A DNA stretch of 27,349 nucleotides from JBDNIO01 sp041688215 (GCA_041688215.1 JBDNIO010000148.1:1-27349), one strand, 5' to 3'; numbered from the stretch's first letter, positions 14,842 to 22,041 are shown. The notes: generated from the letters alone by a model not told the origin. Program-made: numbers and translations.

Positions 14842-15342
14842 ATGAGCACAACATTTGTCGCCATATTGATGGGGTCTGATTCCGACCTGCCGGTAATGCA
14901 GGCCACCGCAGACACCCTGCAAGACCTGGATATCCACTTCGAGATGCGCGTACTCTCCGCGCATCGCACGCCCCACGACACTGCCGAATATGTGCGTGAC
15001 GCCGAAACCCGTGGCTGCAAAGTGTTTGTATGTGCCGCTGGTCTGGCTGCGCACCTGGCCGGCGCCGTGGCCGCACATACGCTGAAACCCGTGATCGGCG
15101 TGCCGCTGAACGGCGCGCTCGACGGTCTGGACTCCCTGTTATCTACGGTGCAAATGCCCGGCGGAATTCCGGTGGCTACCGTGGCCATAGGTAAGGCTGG
15201 CGCCAAGAACGCCGCGTTCCTGGCAGCGCAAATGCTCGCGTTAGGGGATGAATCCCTGGCCAAGCGCATCGTGCAACAGCGTGAAGACGCTGCGAATAAA
15301 GTGCGCGCCGCCGATGCCAAACTACAAGAAAGCCTGGCCTAA
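14842..15342 (+). CDS. purE: N5-carboxyaminoimidazole ribonucleotide mutase
   Basis: Class I PurE converts N5-CAIR to CAIR in purine synthesis. The ATG at 14842 gives 166 residues, MSTTFVAILMGSDSDLPVM..., close to E. coli PurE (169); a TTG six bases earlier is less likely. Phosphate- and substrate-binding residues lie in GSDSDLP (11-17), the catalytic His41 in LSAHRTPH, and further conserved loops are AAGLAAHLAGAVAAHT, VIGVPLNGALDGLDSLLS and QMPGGIPVATVAIGKAGAKNAA. The ATP-grasp partner purK, which makes N5-CAIR and usually follows purE, is missing; tsaC is next. purK must therefore be elsewhere in the genome for this class I enzyme to be supplied. Confidence 0.95.
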   Translation: MSTTFVAILMGSDSDLPVMQATADTLQDLDIHFEMRVLSAHRTPHDTAEYVRDAETRGCKVFVCAAGLAAHLAGAVAAHTLKPVIGVPLNGALDGLDSLLSTVQMPGGIPVATVAIGKAGAKNAAFLAAQMLALGDESLAKRIVQQREDAANKVRAADAKLQESLA

Positions 15343-15363
15343 AAGCTCCGAAAAACGCGAGTC

Positions 15364-15960
15364 GTGCAAACAAGCTCGCCGATGTTTGTGAGTTCTCACC
15401 GTCTGCAACAGGCGGTGCGCATCCTGCACAGAGGCGGCCTGGTTGCCCACCCCACAGAAGGCGTCTGGGGCCTTGCCTGCGAGCCACTCAATCCGCAAGC
15501 CGTGATGCGATTACTCGCCGCCAAACAGCGCAGCCCGGACAAGGGCTTGATTCTGGTGGCCGCGCACATAGACGCAGTGTTGCCCTACCTGGCCCCCGGC
15601 AATGACGCAATCCTGCAACAGGCCGAAGCCACCTGGCCCGGCCCTGTAACCTGGCTAATGCCCGCTGCTCCGAATACGCCTTGGTGGCTGCGCGGGACCC
15701 ACGAAAATATCGCGGTTCGCGTTACCGCCCACCCGCTTGCCGCGCTGCTGTGCCTGGCCTTTGGCGGCGCGCTGGTTTCCAGTAGTGCAAATGTAAGCGG
15801 GCACCCGGCGGCTTGCCACAGTTGGCAGGTACGGGCGCAACTCGGCGAATGGGTAGACATGAATTTGGCCGGCGATTTGCAAACACCGGGGCAGCCCAGC
15901 GAGATTCGGGATGCTGCGACGGGTCATAGTCTGCGTGTAGCTGGGCTCGATAAGCGTTAG
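15364..15960 (+). CDS. tsaC: L-threonylcarbamoyladenylate synthase
   Basis: TsaC (YrdC/Sua5 fold) makes threonylcarbamoyl-AMP from threonine, bicarbonate and ATP, for t6A at tRNA position 37. About 198 residues long, it is the short form without the Sua5 C-terminal domain. It shows the nucleotide-binding pattern VAHPTEGVWGLAC, LLAAKQRSPDKGLILVAAH and WPGPVTWLMPA, then AVRVTAHPL, LVSSSANVSGHPA and PSEIRDAATG. The start is uncertain: GTG at 15364 or ATG at 15382, and neither has a good Shine-Dalgarno site. It lies 21 bases after purE and probably shares its transcript. Confidence 0.92.
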   Translation: MQTSSPMFVSSHRLQQAVRILHRGGLVAHPTEGVWGLACEPLNPQAVMRLLAAKQRSPDKGLILVAAHIDAVLPYLAPGNDAILQQAEATWPGPVTWLMPAAPNTPWWLRGTHENIAVRVTAHPLAALLCLAFGGALVSSSANVSGHPAACHSWQVRAQLGEWVDMNLAGDLQTPGQPSEIRDAATGHSLRVAGLDKR

Positions 15961-15989
15961 CCGCCCTTGCCTCAAGCGCGTCGAACCAT

Positions 15990-16007
15990 GTTCACTCATG
16001 TGTTAAC
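15990..16007. promoter_or_regulatory. Possible operator of the HigBA-type operon
   Basis: GTTCACTCATGTGTTAAC matches its own reverse complement at 14 of 18 positions and ends 8 bases before the toxin start. Autoregulation by the helix-turn-helix antitoxin at such a site is standard for this type of operon. The palindrome is imperfect, so this is a tentative call. Confidence 0.3.
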
Positions 16008-16015
16008 ATTTGCGC

Positions 16016-16366
16016 ATGAGAGAGGTCGTCTTTTATCGCATGGAGTCCGGTCGTTGTCCTGTAGAGGAATTCTTGGACTCGCTAAGTGCAAAACAGGCGC
16101 AGAAAGTGACTTGGGTTCTAGAGTTAGTAGAGGAGCTTGATGTCGTCCCCGCTCAATATCTCAAAAAATTAGTTGATTCTGACGAAATTTGGGAAGTTCA
16201 GGTGCAGGCGAGTAATAATATCTTCAGGGTTCTCGGTTTTATGGAAGCCGCGGACCTCATAGTATTGAATCATGCTTTTCAAAAGAAAACACACAAAACG
16301 CCACCTAAGGAAATCCAGGTGGCAGAGAACCGTAAACGCGATTATCTCGCGAGGAATAAATCATGA
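16016..16366 (+). CDS. HigB-like toxin (RelE superfamily, phage Gp49-like)
   Basis: This 116-residue basic protein starts at the ATG at 16016 (MREVVFYRMESGRCPVEEFL). It has the features of the Gp49-like HigB branch: the opening strand plus PVEEFLDSLS, a central helix (KQAQKVTWVLELVEEL), the strand IWEVQVQASNNIFRVLGFM, and the final VLNHAFQKKTHKTPPKEIQVAENRKRDYLA. Toxins of this family cut mRNA, mostly ribosome-bound. The K-T-x-K-T-P-x-x-E-I-x-x-A ending is very characteristic of the group. It overlaps the antitoxin gene by 4 bases (ATGA) and precedes it, the toxin-first order of higBA. Base composition here is more AT-rich than in the flanking genes, suggesting acquisition by transfer. Confidence 0.88.
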   Translation: MREVVFYRMESGRCPVEEFLDSLSAKQAQKVTWVLELVEELDVVPAQYLKKLVDSDEIWEVQVQASNNIFRVLGFMEAADLIVLNHAFQKKTHKTPPKEIQVAENRKRDYLARNKS

Positions 16367-16638
16367 GTGATCTTAAATCTTACGTTTCCAAGCGTCGCGC
16401 CGCTGAACCAAAATTCAACGAAGATTATGAATACGGATACAAGGCCTTTAAAATTGGAGTACTTCTCAAACAAGCCCGAGAGGCTTCGGGTCTTACCCAG
16501 GCTCAAATGGCGGAAAAGTTGCATACACAAAAATCTGCAATTTCCAGAATCGAAAATCATGCTGAAGATATAAGGCTTTCGACCCTGGAAAAATTCGCTT
16601 CTGTACTTGGGCGGTCACTTGAGGTGTCCATCCGGTGA
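16363..16638 (+). CDS. HigA-like antitoxin, XRE-family HTH
   Basis: The 91-residue protein carries a helix-turn-helix of the XRE type: IGVLLKQAREASGLTQAQMA, then EKLHTQKSAISRIENHAEDI and LSTLEKFASVLGRSLEVSI (about residues 31-90). The N-terminal 30 residues (KSYVSKRRAAEPKFNEDYEYGY) would bind the toxin. The ATG lies within the toxin stop (ATGA), so the two are translationally coupled. It should neutralise the HigB-like toxin and repress the operon. The TGA at 16636-16638 in turn overlaps a GTG at 16635, which opens the toxin stump that follows. Confidence 0.9.
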   Translation: MSDLKSYVSKRRAAEPKFNEDYEYGYKAFKIGVLLKQAREASGLTQAQMAEKLHTQKSAISRIENHAEDIRLSTLEKFASVLGRSLEVSIR

Positions 16639-16763
16639 ATCGAAGTAGAGACGAAACCAAAAGTCTCATTATCGGCAGCACGCTGGATAGCTATGCAGCA
16701 GAAACAATCGTTAAAATCGGAGTCACAGGCACGCTTATCTTCATCACCGTTTATGTCGTCTGA
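16635..16763 (+). pseudogene. Probable 3' stump of a DUF4258-like toxin gene
   Basis: An open stretch, bounded upstream by TGA at 16620-16622, encodes 42 residues from a GTG. Its C-terminal half (SLIIGSTLDSYAAET, then TGTLIFITVYVV) resembles the last two strands of DUF4258 proteins, which typically end in a pattern like hvvv...iiITvY. Such toxins are usually encoded just before a YgiT-type zinc-finger antitoxin, and that is exactly what follows here, with the stop overlapping its start. The N-terminal two thirds of a DUF4258 protein are missing, apparently replaced by the higBA pair. An alternative is a genuine 42-residue membrane peptide, since the end is hydrophobic. Confidence 0.35.
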
Positions 16764-16989
16764 ACAGTGTCCATATTGTGGTAGCGCCGAGCTACAGCAA
16801 AAGCTTGTGACCCGCAGCTTCGGCAAAGGCGAGAATCTGCTGGTTATTGAGGGTATTCCATCCAGCACCTGCGGTAATTGCAGCGGGTCTTATTTCACTG
16901 CCACTACCATGCATGATATCGAGCGAGTAAAAACTCATCGCAGGTCTTTAGCGGTTAAACGCCCGGTTGAGGTTGCCGCGTTCCCCTGA
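16753..16989 (+). CDS. YgiT/MqsA-type zinc-finger antitoxin-like protein
   Basis: From the ATG at 16753 this is a 78-residue protein with two CxxC knuckles, CPYCGSAELQQ and STCGNCSGSYF, separated by FGKGENLLVIEGIPS. This is the YgiT-type zinc-binding domain found at the N-terminus of MqsA and in short stand-alone antitoxins. An in-frame ATG at 16693 would add 20 poorly conserved residues (MQQKQSLKSES...) and overlap the stump, so the shorter start is preferred. Its usual partner is a DUF4258 or MqsR toxin; only a remnant is visible upstream. The tail (HDIERVKTHRRSLAVKRPVE) is basic. It may be a leftover antitoxin without a living toxin. Confidence 0.75.
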   Translation: MSSEQCPYCGSAELQQKLVTRSFGKGENLLVIEGIPSSTCGNCSGSYFTATTMHDIERVKTHRRSLAVKRPVEVAAFP

Positions 16990-17066
16990 TTAGAAACAAA
17001 TCGTCGGAGAGAAAGGTTAACTTGCAACATTATGTTTGAGACGCCAACAGCGGCCGCCGCCTCTCA

Positions 17067-17984
17067 ATGATGAACGATACTGCCAATCCAGATGCGGTAA
17101 TAGCATTCTTGCAGCAACTGCAAAACCGTATCACTGACGCCTTTAGCGAGCACGAACCCAAAGCCGTTTTTGAGCCGGATGTATGGACGCGCGAAAGTGG
17201 CGGTGGCGGCGATAGCCGGGTGATGGCGGACGGTGCCGTTTTTGAACGGGCGGGTGTGAATTTCTCTTTGATTCAAGGTGATGAACTGCCCGCGGCGGCT
17301 TCTGCGAGACGTCCCGAACTGGCAGGCCGTAGCTATCAAGTCTGTGGCGTGTCCGTAGTGGTGCATCCGCTGAATCCGCAAGTACCTACCGCGCATTTCA
17401 ATCTACGTTTCTTTGTCGCCGAGCAGGCTGGCGAGGCGCCGGTCTGGTGGTTTGGCGGCGGTTTCGATTTAACGCCCTACTATCCCTTTGAAGAAGACGC
17501 CCGCCATTGGCATCGTACCGCGGCCGCGGCCTGCGCAGCCTACGGCGAGGACGTTTATCCGCGTTTCAAGAAAAATTGCGACGAATACTTTTACCTGCCG
17601 CATCGCGACGAGGCACGCGGCATCGGCGGGTTGTTTTTCGATGATCTGAATGAATGGGGATTTGTCGATTGTTTCGCCTTTGCCAAAGACATCGGCCAAG
17701 CCTTTATCGACGCATATCTGCCGATCGTGACACGCAGAAAAAACACCGCCTACGGGACACGCGAACGCGAATTCCAGCTTTACCGGCGCGGCCGCTACGT
17801 GGAATTTAATCTGGTTTACGACCGCGGCACGCTATTCGGTTTGCAGTCGCGCGGTCGTACGGAATCGATTTTGATGTCGATGCCGCCTAAGGTGGCGTGG
17901 CGCTATGACTGGCAGCCTGAACCAGGCAGCCCAGAGGCGCGGCTTTACGAGGATTTCCTCAAGCCGCGCGACTGGCTGTCCTGA
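17067..17984 (+). CDS. hemF: Oxygen-dependent coproporphyrinogen III oxidase
   Basis: HemF decarboxylates coproporphyrinogen III to protoporphyrinogen IX, using oxygen. The 305-residue protein has the family blocks: TRESGGGGDSRVMADGAVFE, GVSVVVHPLNPQVPTAHFNL, WWFGGGFDLTPYYPFEEDA, KKNCDEYFYLPHRDE, GIGGLFFDDLNEW, and the signature YVEFNLVYDRGTLFGLQSRG. The start is ATG ATG at 17067/17070 without a clear Shine-Dalgarno site. A 12-codon ORF (17032-17070, MFETPTAAAASQ) ends in an ATGA overlap with it and could couple its translation. The gene converges on the OmpA-family gene with 7 bases between stops. Its codon use returns to the GC-rich norm after the AT-rich toxin-antitoxin islet. Confidence 0.97.
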   Translation: MMNDTANPDAVIAFLQQLQNRITDAFSEHEPKAVFEPDVWTRESGGGGDSRVMADGAVFERAGVNFSLIQGDELPAAASARRPELAGRSYQVCGVSVVVHPLNPQVPTAHFNLRFFVAEQAGEAPVWWFGGGFDLTPYYPFEEDARHWHRTAAAACAAYGEDVYPRFKKNCDEYFYLPHRDEARGIGGLFFDDLNEWGFVDCFAFAKDIGQAFIDAYLPIVTRRKNTAYGTREREFQLYRRGRYVEFNLVYDRGTLFGLQSRGRTESILMSMPPKVAWRYDWQPEPGSPEARLYEDFLKPRDWLS

Positions 17985-18004
17985 AGCAGGGTTATCTGCT
18001 TTTG
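17984..18004. terminator. Weak bidirectional hairpin between hemF and the OmpA gene
   Basis: AAGCAG (17984-17989) and CTGCTT (17996-18001) form a 6-bp stem with a 6-nt loop, followed on the plus strand by TTG. It overlaps both stop regions of the convergent genes. The stem is short, so termination here is only plausible. Confidence 0.3.
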
Positions 18005-18831
18005 ATCTGGCCGTTTTTATCGGAGATGATGATCTCTACGCGACGGTTCAGTTGGCGTCCGGCCGAGCTGTCATTGCTGACTTTGGGATAGGCCTCACCC
18101 AGGCCAACGGACTGCACACGGCTGGGGTCGATATTGCGGCCGATGAGGGCGGCCTTTACAGACAAGGCGCGGCGCTCGGATAAATCCTGGTTATAGGAAT
18201 CGCTGCCACGGCTGTCGGTATGGCCTTCAATTTTTACCCGGCGTTCAGGATATTCGGTGAGAAATTCGGCCAGCTTGTCGACAGTACGAAAGCCTTCCGG
18301 ATTCAATTCGGCGCGGTCAGTATCGAACAGTACGTCGCCCAGGGTCAGCACAATCCCGCGTTCGGTGCGTTCAGCCTGGAGCGCAGCTAACTTGCTTTCC
18401 AGTTCGGCCGCGCGCTGACGCGCTGCGTTGGCATCGTTCTGGGCGTTGGCGGCCTGGCGTTGCGCGCTTATGGTGTCTTCACGCTGCGCGCGCAGCCGTA
18501 ATTCGCGGCGCCGATCGCTGGCCTTATCTACCTGGGCTTGCAGGCGGGCTTGTTCGGCCTGCTCCTTGGCGATTTCCAGATGTCGCTTGGCCAGTTGCGC
18601 GTAGTGCTCTGTTTCGGCGCGGTCGCCGTCTTCAAAGGCGGCGTCGGCGCGGTCTATATTTTTCTTCGCATCGCGTAGCGCATTGGGTGCTGAGCGTGCC
18701 GCTTCAGGGTCTTGCTTGGTGGTCTGGTAGCCGCTGCGGGCCTGTTCCAGTACCGGGTTGGGGGTGGAGGCGCAAGCGCTGATCAAAAGCGCACATGTGG
18801 CCAGGCTCGCGTAACGTGCAAGCTGTTTCAT
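17992..18831 (-). CDS. OmpA-family lipoprotein with DUF4398-like N-terminal region
   Basis: The 279-residue protein has a lipoprotein signal (MKQLARYASLATCALLISAC) with an ISAC lipobox. Residues about 25-100 resemble DUF4398 (RDAKKNIDRADAAFEDGDRA). A long charged coiled-coil segment follows to about 165, rich in QA and R (QRQAANAQNDANAARQRAAE). The OmpA_C domain is from about 170: GDVLFDTDRAELNPEG, VKIEGHTDSRGSDSYNQDLS, and ERRALSVKAALI, with the Asp and Arg that bind diaminopimelate of peptidoglycan. It would tether outer membrane to cell wall. AAGGAG precedes the ATG at good distance. It lies 58 bases downstream of the small DUF4398 lipoprotein gene on the same strand, most likely one operon. 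Confidence 0.9.
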   Translation of the reverse strand: MKQLARYASLATCALLISACASTPNPVLEQARSGYQTTKQDPEAARSAPNALRDAKKNIDRADAAFEDGDRAETEHYAQLAKRHLEIAKEQAEQARLQAQVDKASDRRRELRLRAQREDTISAQRQAANAQNDANAARQRAAELESKLAALQAERTERGIVLTLGDVLFDTDRAELNPEGFRTVDKLAEFLTEYPERRVKIEGHTDSRGSDSYNQDLSERRALSVKAALIGRNIDPSRVQSVGLGEAYPKVSNDSSAGRQLNRRVEIIISDKNGQIKSR

Positions 18832-18889
18832 AATCGATACTCCTTAAAACTAAAAGATTGAATAGCTGCTAAAAAGTAGCCGGGCCGGA

Positions 18890-19264
18890 TCAGGAGGCGC
18901 CTCGGAGCTGCTGTTGCAGATTCTCGATACTTTCCTGCAGCTCGTTGACCGCACGCTGGGTTTCAGCGGTTTCCGCCTTGGCCTGCGCCAGTTTGGCTTC
19001 CACTTCCGCATCCTCAAGTAACCAGGTTGCAGTCTTGTACTCTTCACGATCGATTGCGGCGCGCGCTTCCAGTAATTTGTCCTGCGCGGAGTTGAGCAGC
19101 ACTGGCGCCGCCTGGCGGGCATCCGCACCATCGGCGGACGAAATCGCGGCTTCGGTGACCTGAAGCTGGCCATCCGGACGCGGCACATTGGACGCACAAC
19201 CGGCGAGCAGAAGCACGCCAAGTGCGCTGGTAAATACGATATTACGCCGAACCGTGTATTGCAT
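18890..19264 (-). CDS. DUF4398 lipoprotein
   Basis: The 124-residue protein has an export signal with an LAGC lipobox (VLLLAGCASNVPRPDG). After a short linker comes a helical DUF4398 region (PVLLNSAQDKLLEARAAIDR, EEYKTATWLLEDAEVEAKLA), then a coiled coil (ETQRAVNELQESIENLQQQL). The same helical pattern occurs in the N-terminal part of the OmpA-family lipoprotein encoded next, so the two are probably related by duplication and may pair with each other. A strong AGGAGG lies ahead of the ATG. It is divergent from oxyR, with 162 bases of intergenic DNA. The function of DUF4398 is not known. Confidence 0.85.
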   Translation of the reverse strand: MQYTVRRNIVFTSALGVLLLAGCASNVPRPDGQLQVTEAAISSADGADARQAAPVLLNSAQDKLLEARAAIDREEYKTATWLLEDAEVEAKLAQAKAETAETQRAVNELQESIENLQQQLRGAS

Positions 19265-19426
19265 AGTTTGCCTCCTGATTAAAGGATCAGTATTACATAT
19301 TTAATATGAACAGTAAGTTAACGCAGGTTTGAATTTTGCTCAAAAGCGCGCCTGGTGGCGTTGGTTGTAGGTATTTAACTGCCTATTTGCCGCCTGTTTA
19401 TGGCCTGTTTGCGATAGTATGCATCT

Positions 19427-20395
19427 ATGACCCTCACCGAGCTACGTTATCTGATCGCGCTACACAAGGAGCGCCATTTCGGCCGCGCGGCCGAGCGCGC
19501 CTTTGTGAGTCAGCCCACACTCTCGGTAGCGGTGAAAAAGCTGGAATCAGAATTGGGCGTGGTCGTGTTCGAGCGTAACCGCGGTAAACTGCGGGTGACC
19601 CCGATCGGCAAGCGTATTATTGACCAGGCCTATCGCATACTGGGTGAAGTCACCACCCTGGAAACCATTGCCGCCCAGGGGCAGGATGAACTCAAAGGCG
19701 CGTTTCGTCTGGGCGTGATTTACACGGTGGGCCCGTATCTGTTACCGAATTTAATCCCTACCCTGCGAAGGCACGCGCCCAATATGCCGCTGGTAATCGA
19801 GGAAAATTTCACCCGCAACCTGAGCCAGCAGTTACGTAGCAATGAACTCGACGCCATCGTGCTGTCGCTGCCTTTCGGCCAGACGGGCGTCGCCACCTGG
19901 AGTCTTTACGACGAGCCGTTTGTGGTGGTGCTGCCCGTGGGCCATGCCTGGTGCGACAAGGCCGAAATCGAACCGAACGAACTGGCGGGCGAGGAATTGT
20001 TGTTGCTGGGGCCGGGCCATTGCTTTCGTGACCAGGTCTTGCAAGCCTGCCCGGATTGCCGCGAACCTGATAAGGAACAACAGCCGCGCGCCGGTTCCAG
20101 CCTGGAAACGATTCGGCACATGGTCGCCAGCGGTCTGGGGATTACGGTATTGCCGCAATCATCAATAGATGATTCGCGTGATGAGCAGCCACTGCTAAAA
20201 ACCCGCCCGTTCGTTGCTGTTGCGCCCCGCCGGCGCGTGGCTTTGGCGTGGCGGCGCAGTTTCCCCAGGCCGCGTGCTATTGCGGCCTTGCGCCAGGCGA
20301 TTCTGGAGTGCGAATTGCGCGGCGTTGCGGTACTGCCAAATGAGGAGCCCGAGGACGAAAATGGTGAAGCCATCGCCAGAGTAGCGCTTGAATAA
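19427..20395 (+). CDS. oxyR: Hydrogen peroxide sensor, LysR-family regulator OxyR
   Basis: OxyR activates peroxide-defence genes when its two cysteines form a disulfide. The 322-residue protein has an N-terminal winged helix (MTLTELRYLIALHKERHFGR, then AERAFVSQPTLSVAVKKLES). The effector domain's redox loop GHCFRDQVLQAC has Cys199 and Cys208 at exactly the E. coli positions. Other OxyR marks are ELDAIVLSLPF and SSLETIRHMVASGLGITVLP. A third Cys at 211 lies close to Cys208 in the CPDC sequence. No catalase or Ahp gene is adjacent. The divergent neighbour encodes envelope lipoproteins. A composite repeat with two strong hairpins follows 9 bases after the stop. Confidence 0.95.
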   Translation: MTLTELRYLIALHKERHFGRAAERAFVSQPTLSVAVKKLESELGVVVFERNRGKLRVTPIGKRIIDQAYRILGEVTTLETIAAQGQDELKGAFRLGVIYTVGPYLLPNLIPTLRRHAPNMPLVIEENFTRNLSQQLRSNELDAIVLSLPFGQTGVATWSLYDEPFVVVLPVGHAWCDKAEIEPNELAGEELLLLGPGHCFRDQVLQACPDCREPDKEQQPRAGSSLETIRHMVASGLGITVLPQSSIDDSRDEQPLLKTRPFVAVAPRRRVALAWRRSFPRPRAIAALRQAILECELRGVAVLPNEEPEDENGEAIARVALE

Positions 20396-20404
20396 ATGGC
20401 GTTA

Positions 20405-20585
20405 GGGTACTGCTGAAAACCCAGTTTTTCAGCAGTACCCGCTTGGCACAGGGATGTGCCAAGCCTTTTAAGTCTTACTAGGTGAGCACTGAAAGTGCTT
20501 GAAAATAAAGCAACTCAAAAACTACGTTTTAGTGTTGCGTCCATGCCCTATTAATTTACCTGGGCCCATGGATGGACTTTTTCAG
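20405..20585. repeat. Composite intergenic repeat, copy 2, with oxyR terminator
   Basis: It begins with a perfect 15-bp inverted repeat (20405-20419 against 20426-20440, starting GGGTACTGCTGAAAA). Next is a perfect 10-bp stem with GGGA loop (GCTTGGCACA 20441-20450, TGTGCCAAGC 20455-20464), followed by CTTTTAAG. A small AGCACT/AGTGCT hairpin lies at 20485-20499. An AT-rich stretch then leads to CCATGGATGGACTTTTTCAG at 20566-20585. It fills the gap between the convergent oxyR and patatin genes. The central hairpin plus T-run is a good rho-independent terminator for oxyR. The 24-mer at 20439-20462 recurs exactly at 27112-27135, and the last 20-mer at 6436-6455. Confidence 0.8.
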
Positions 20586-20592
20586 TAATCCA

Positions 20593-22041
20593 CTACGGGT
20601 GCCAGGTTATCGGCGCCAAAACTTTGTCTATAAGCGGCATTTCGCCGTCCATCTGGGTGCGGCCCCAGCCAAAGGCCTGTTCCAGTTGCGCCGGTAAAGG
20701 CAGCAGGTTTACCGGCGACAGGGTGGGCTGAAAGCGGATTAGCCAATCCAGGTAAGGCCGATTCGCAGGCATCTGTAGTTGCACGATGCGAGTGACCGGC
20801 CACAGCCATAAATGCCGCCGATCCCACTGCGGATGAAAACAGTCAAACGCCAGGTAAAAAGCGTTGCGCGTGCCCAGGCGCCCCTCATGCACGCCGCGCC
20901 ACGCGACCCGCGCAGGTACGTTGTTGGCCACGCCACCGTCTACCAGTACCGCCAGGTCGTGTTGCTCGCGCAACTCACGAATCAGGTTTTCGGTTTTGTC
21001 GTCCACCGTATCCGGGCTGTATTGCAGAATGCCGGGAATCGCGGCAGAGATGCCGACCGCGTCCACCGCCCGGAACTCGGGCAGGGTATGGCTGCCGAGC
21101 ACGATTTCGCGCACCGCCTTGGGCACCAGAAACGCCAGCATGCGCCACATGGCCTTGGCGAGACGGGTGTTGAAACGGCGGCTGCGCGCGGCTTCAAGAC
21201 GCGGCGCGGTGAGATCGCCGGGCAGGCGTTCATACACCTTGCGACGCATGCCGCCGACGACGATATCGAAAGGAATCGCCAGGTCCTTGAAACGAATCGG
21301 ATCGCCGTTTTCTTTTACGAATGTCTGGTGCAGCGCGCGTAAATGCAGGCGCAACAAGCCGGGCATGGTATGGCTGGGCATGATGCGCGGGCGGCTGAAA
21401 ACGTCTTTTTGCTCGAGATTCTTGGCAAATTCAAGATTGGTGCGCGCGGCCGTTTCCGGCGAGCTGGCCATGAACAAACCCGTGAGCGCGCCGATCGACG
21501 AGCCCACCACATAGCCGGGTAGATGGTCGGATTCGCGCAGGCGCTCCTGGGCACCGGTGTATACAAAGCCGGCACCGCCGCCGCCGCCGAGTATTAGCAC
21601 CAGCACCTTGTGCATTAGTTCGTGGTCCAGCTCCTCGGTCGAAAATTCATTGCGATGGCGCGAGAGCAGCTGCTTGCGAAATTCCGTAACGCCGGCGGCC
21701 AGTTGCGGCACCGCCTGGGCGGCGCCGTGCAGGCGCTTTACCAGATCGCGTTCATTGCGCAGGCACTGGAAAAGGTAATGAAATACCTGTACCCGGAAAG
21801 GGCCAACAATGGTTTGATCCACGGCAACATCGTCTGCATAGGCGCCATCGCGATAGGGCGCGAAACGATCCAGGCGGGCAAAGTTAAGCACGTAGCGCAG
21901 GCGCTGGTAATCGTCCTCGGAAAGTGCATCGGGATGGGCCAGATGGGCTCGCACCAGGGCCATTTCCATGCGCTGCAGACGCAAAAGAATTTTGCGCTCC
22001 GGGCGCTGGGTGCCGGGAAGGTAGTCGGGTGAGGCTGACAT
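20593..22041 (-). CDS. Patatin-like phospholipase
   Basis: The 482-residue protein has the Ser-Asp dyad of patatin lipases: nucleophile Ser182 in GSSIGALTG and Asp368 in LVDGGVANNVPA. The glycine-rich oxyanion loop is LGGGGGAGFVYTGA (151-164), lacking the Arg usual in GGGxRG. The first 145 residues (LLRLQRMEMALVRAHLAHPD, RLDRFAPYRDGAYADD) form an extra helical domain I cannot name. No signal peptide is evident, so it is probably cytoplasmic or membrane-associated. The region at 420-482 (WLWPVTRIVQLQMPANRPYL) is hydrophobic in part. It lies 47 bases downstream of the TauE-like gene on the same strand. Its substrate is unknown, with membrane phospholipids the likely class. Confidence 0.87.
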   Translation of the reverse strand: MSASPDYLPGTQRPERKILLRLQRMEMALVRAHLAHPDALSEDDYQRLRYVLNFARLDRFAPYRDGAYADDVAVDQTIVGPFRVQVFHYLFQCLRNERDLVKRLHGAAQAVPQLAAGVTEFRKQLLSRHRNEFSTEELDHELMHKVLVLILGGGGGAGFVYTGAQERLRESDHLPGYVVGSSIGALTGLFMASSPETAARTNLEFAKNLEQKDVFSRPRIMPSHTMPGLLRLHLRALHQTFVKENGDPIRFKDLAIPFDIVVGGMRRKVYERLPGDLTAPRLEAARSRRFNTRLAKAMWRMLAFLVPKAVREIVLGSHTLPEFRAVDAVGISAAIPGILQYSPDTVDDKTENLIRELREQHDLAVLVDGGVANNVPARVAWRGVHEGRLGTRNAFYLAFDCFHPQWDRRHLWLWPVTRIVQLQMPANRPYLDWLIRFQPTLSPVNLLPLPAQLEQAFGWGRTQMDGEMPLIDKVLAPITWHP

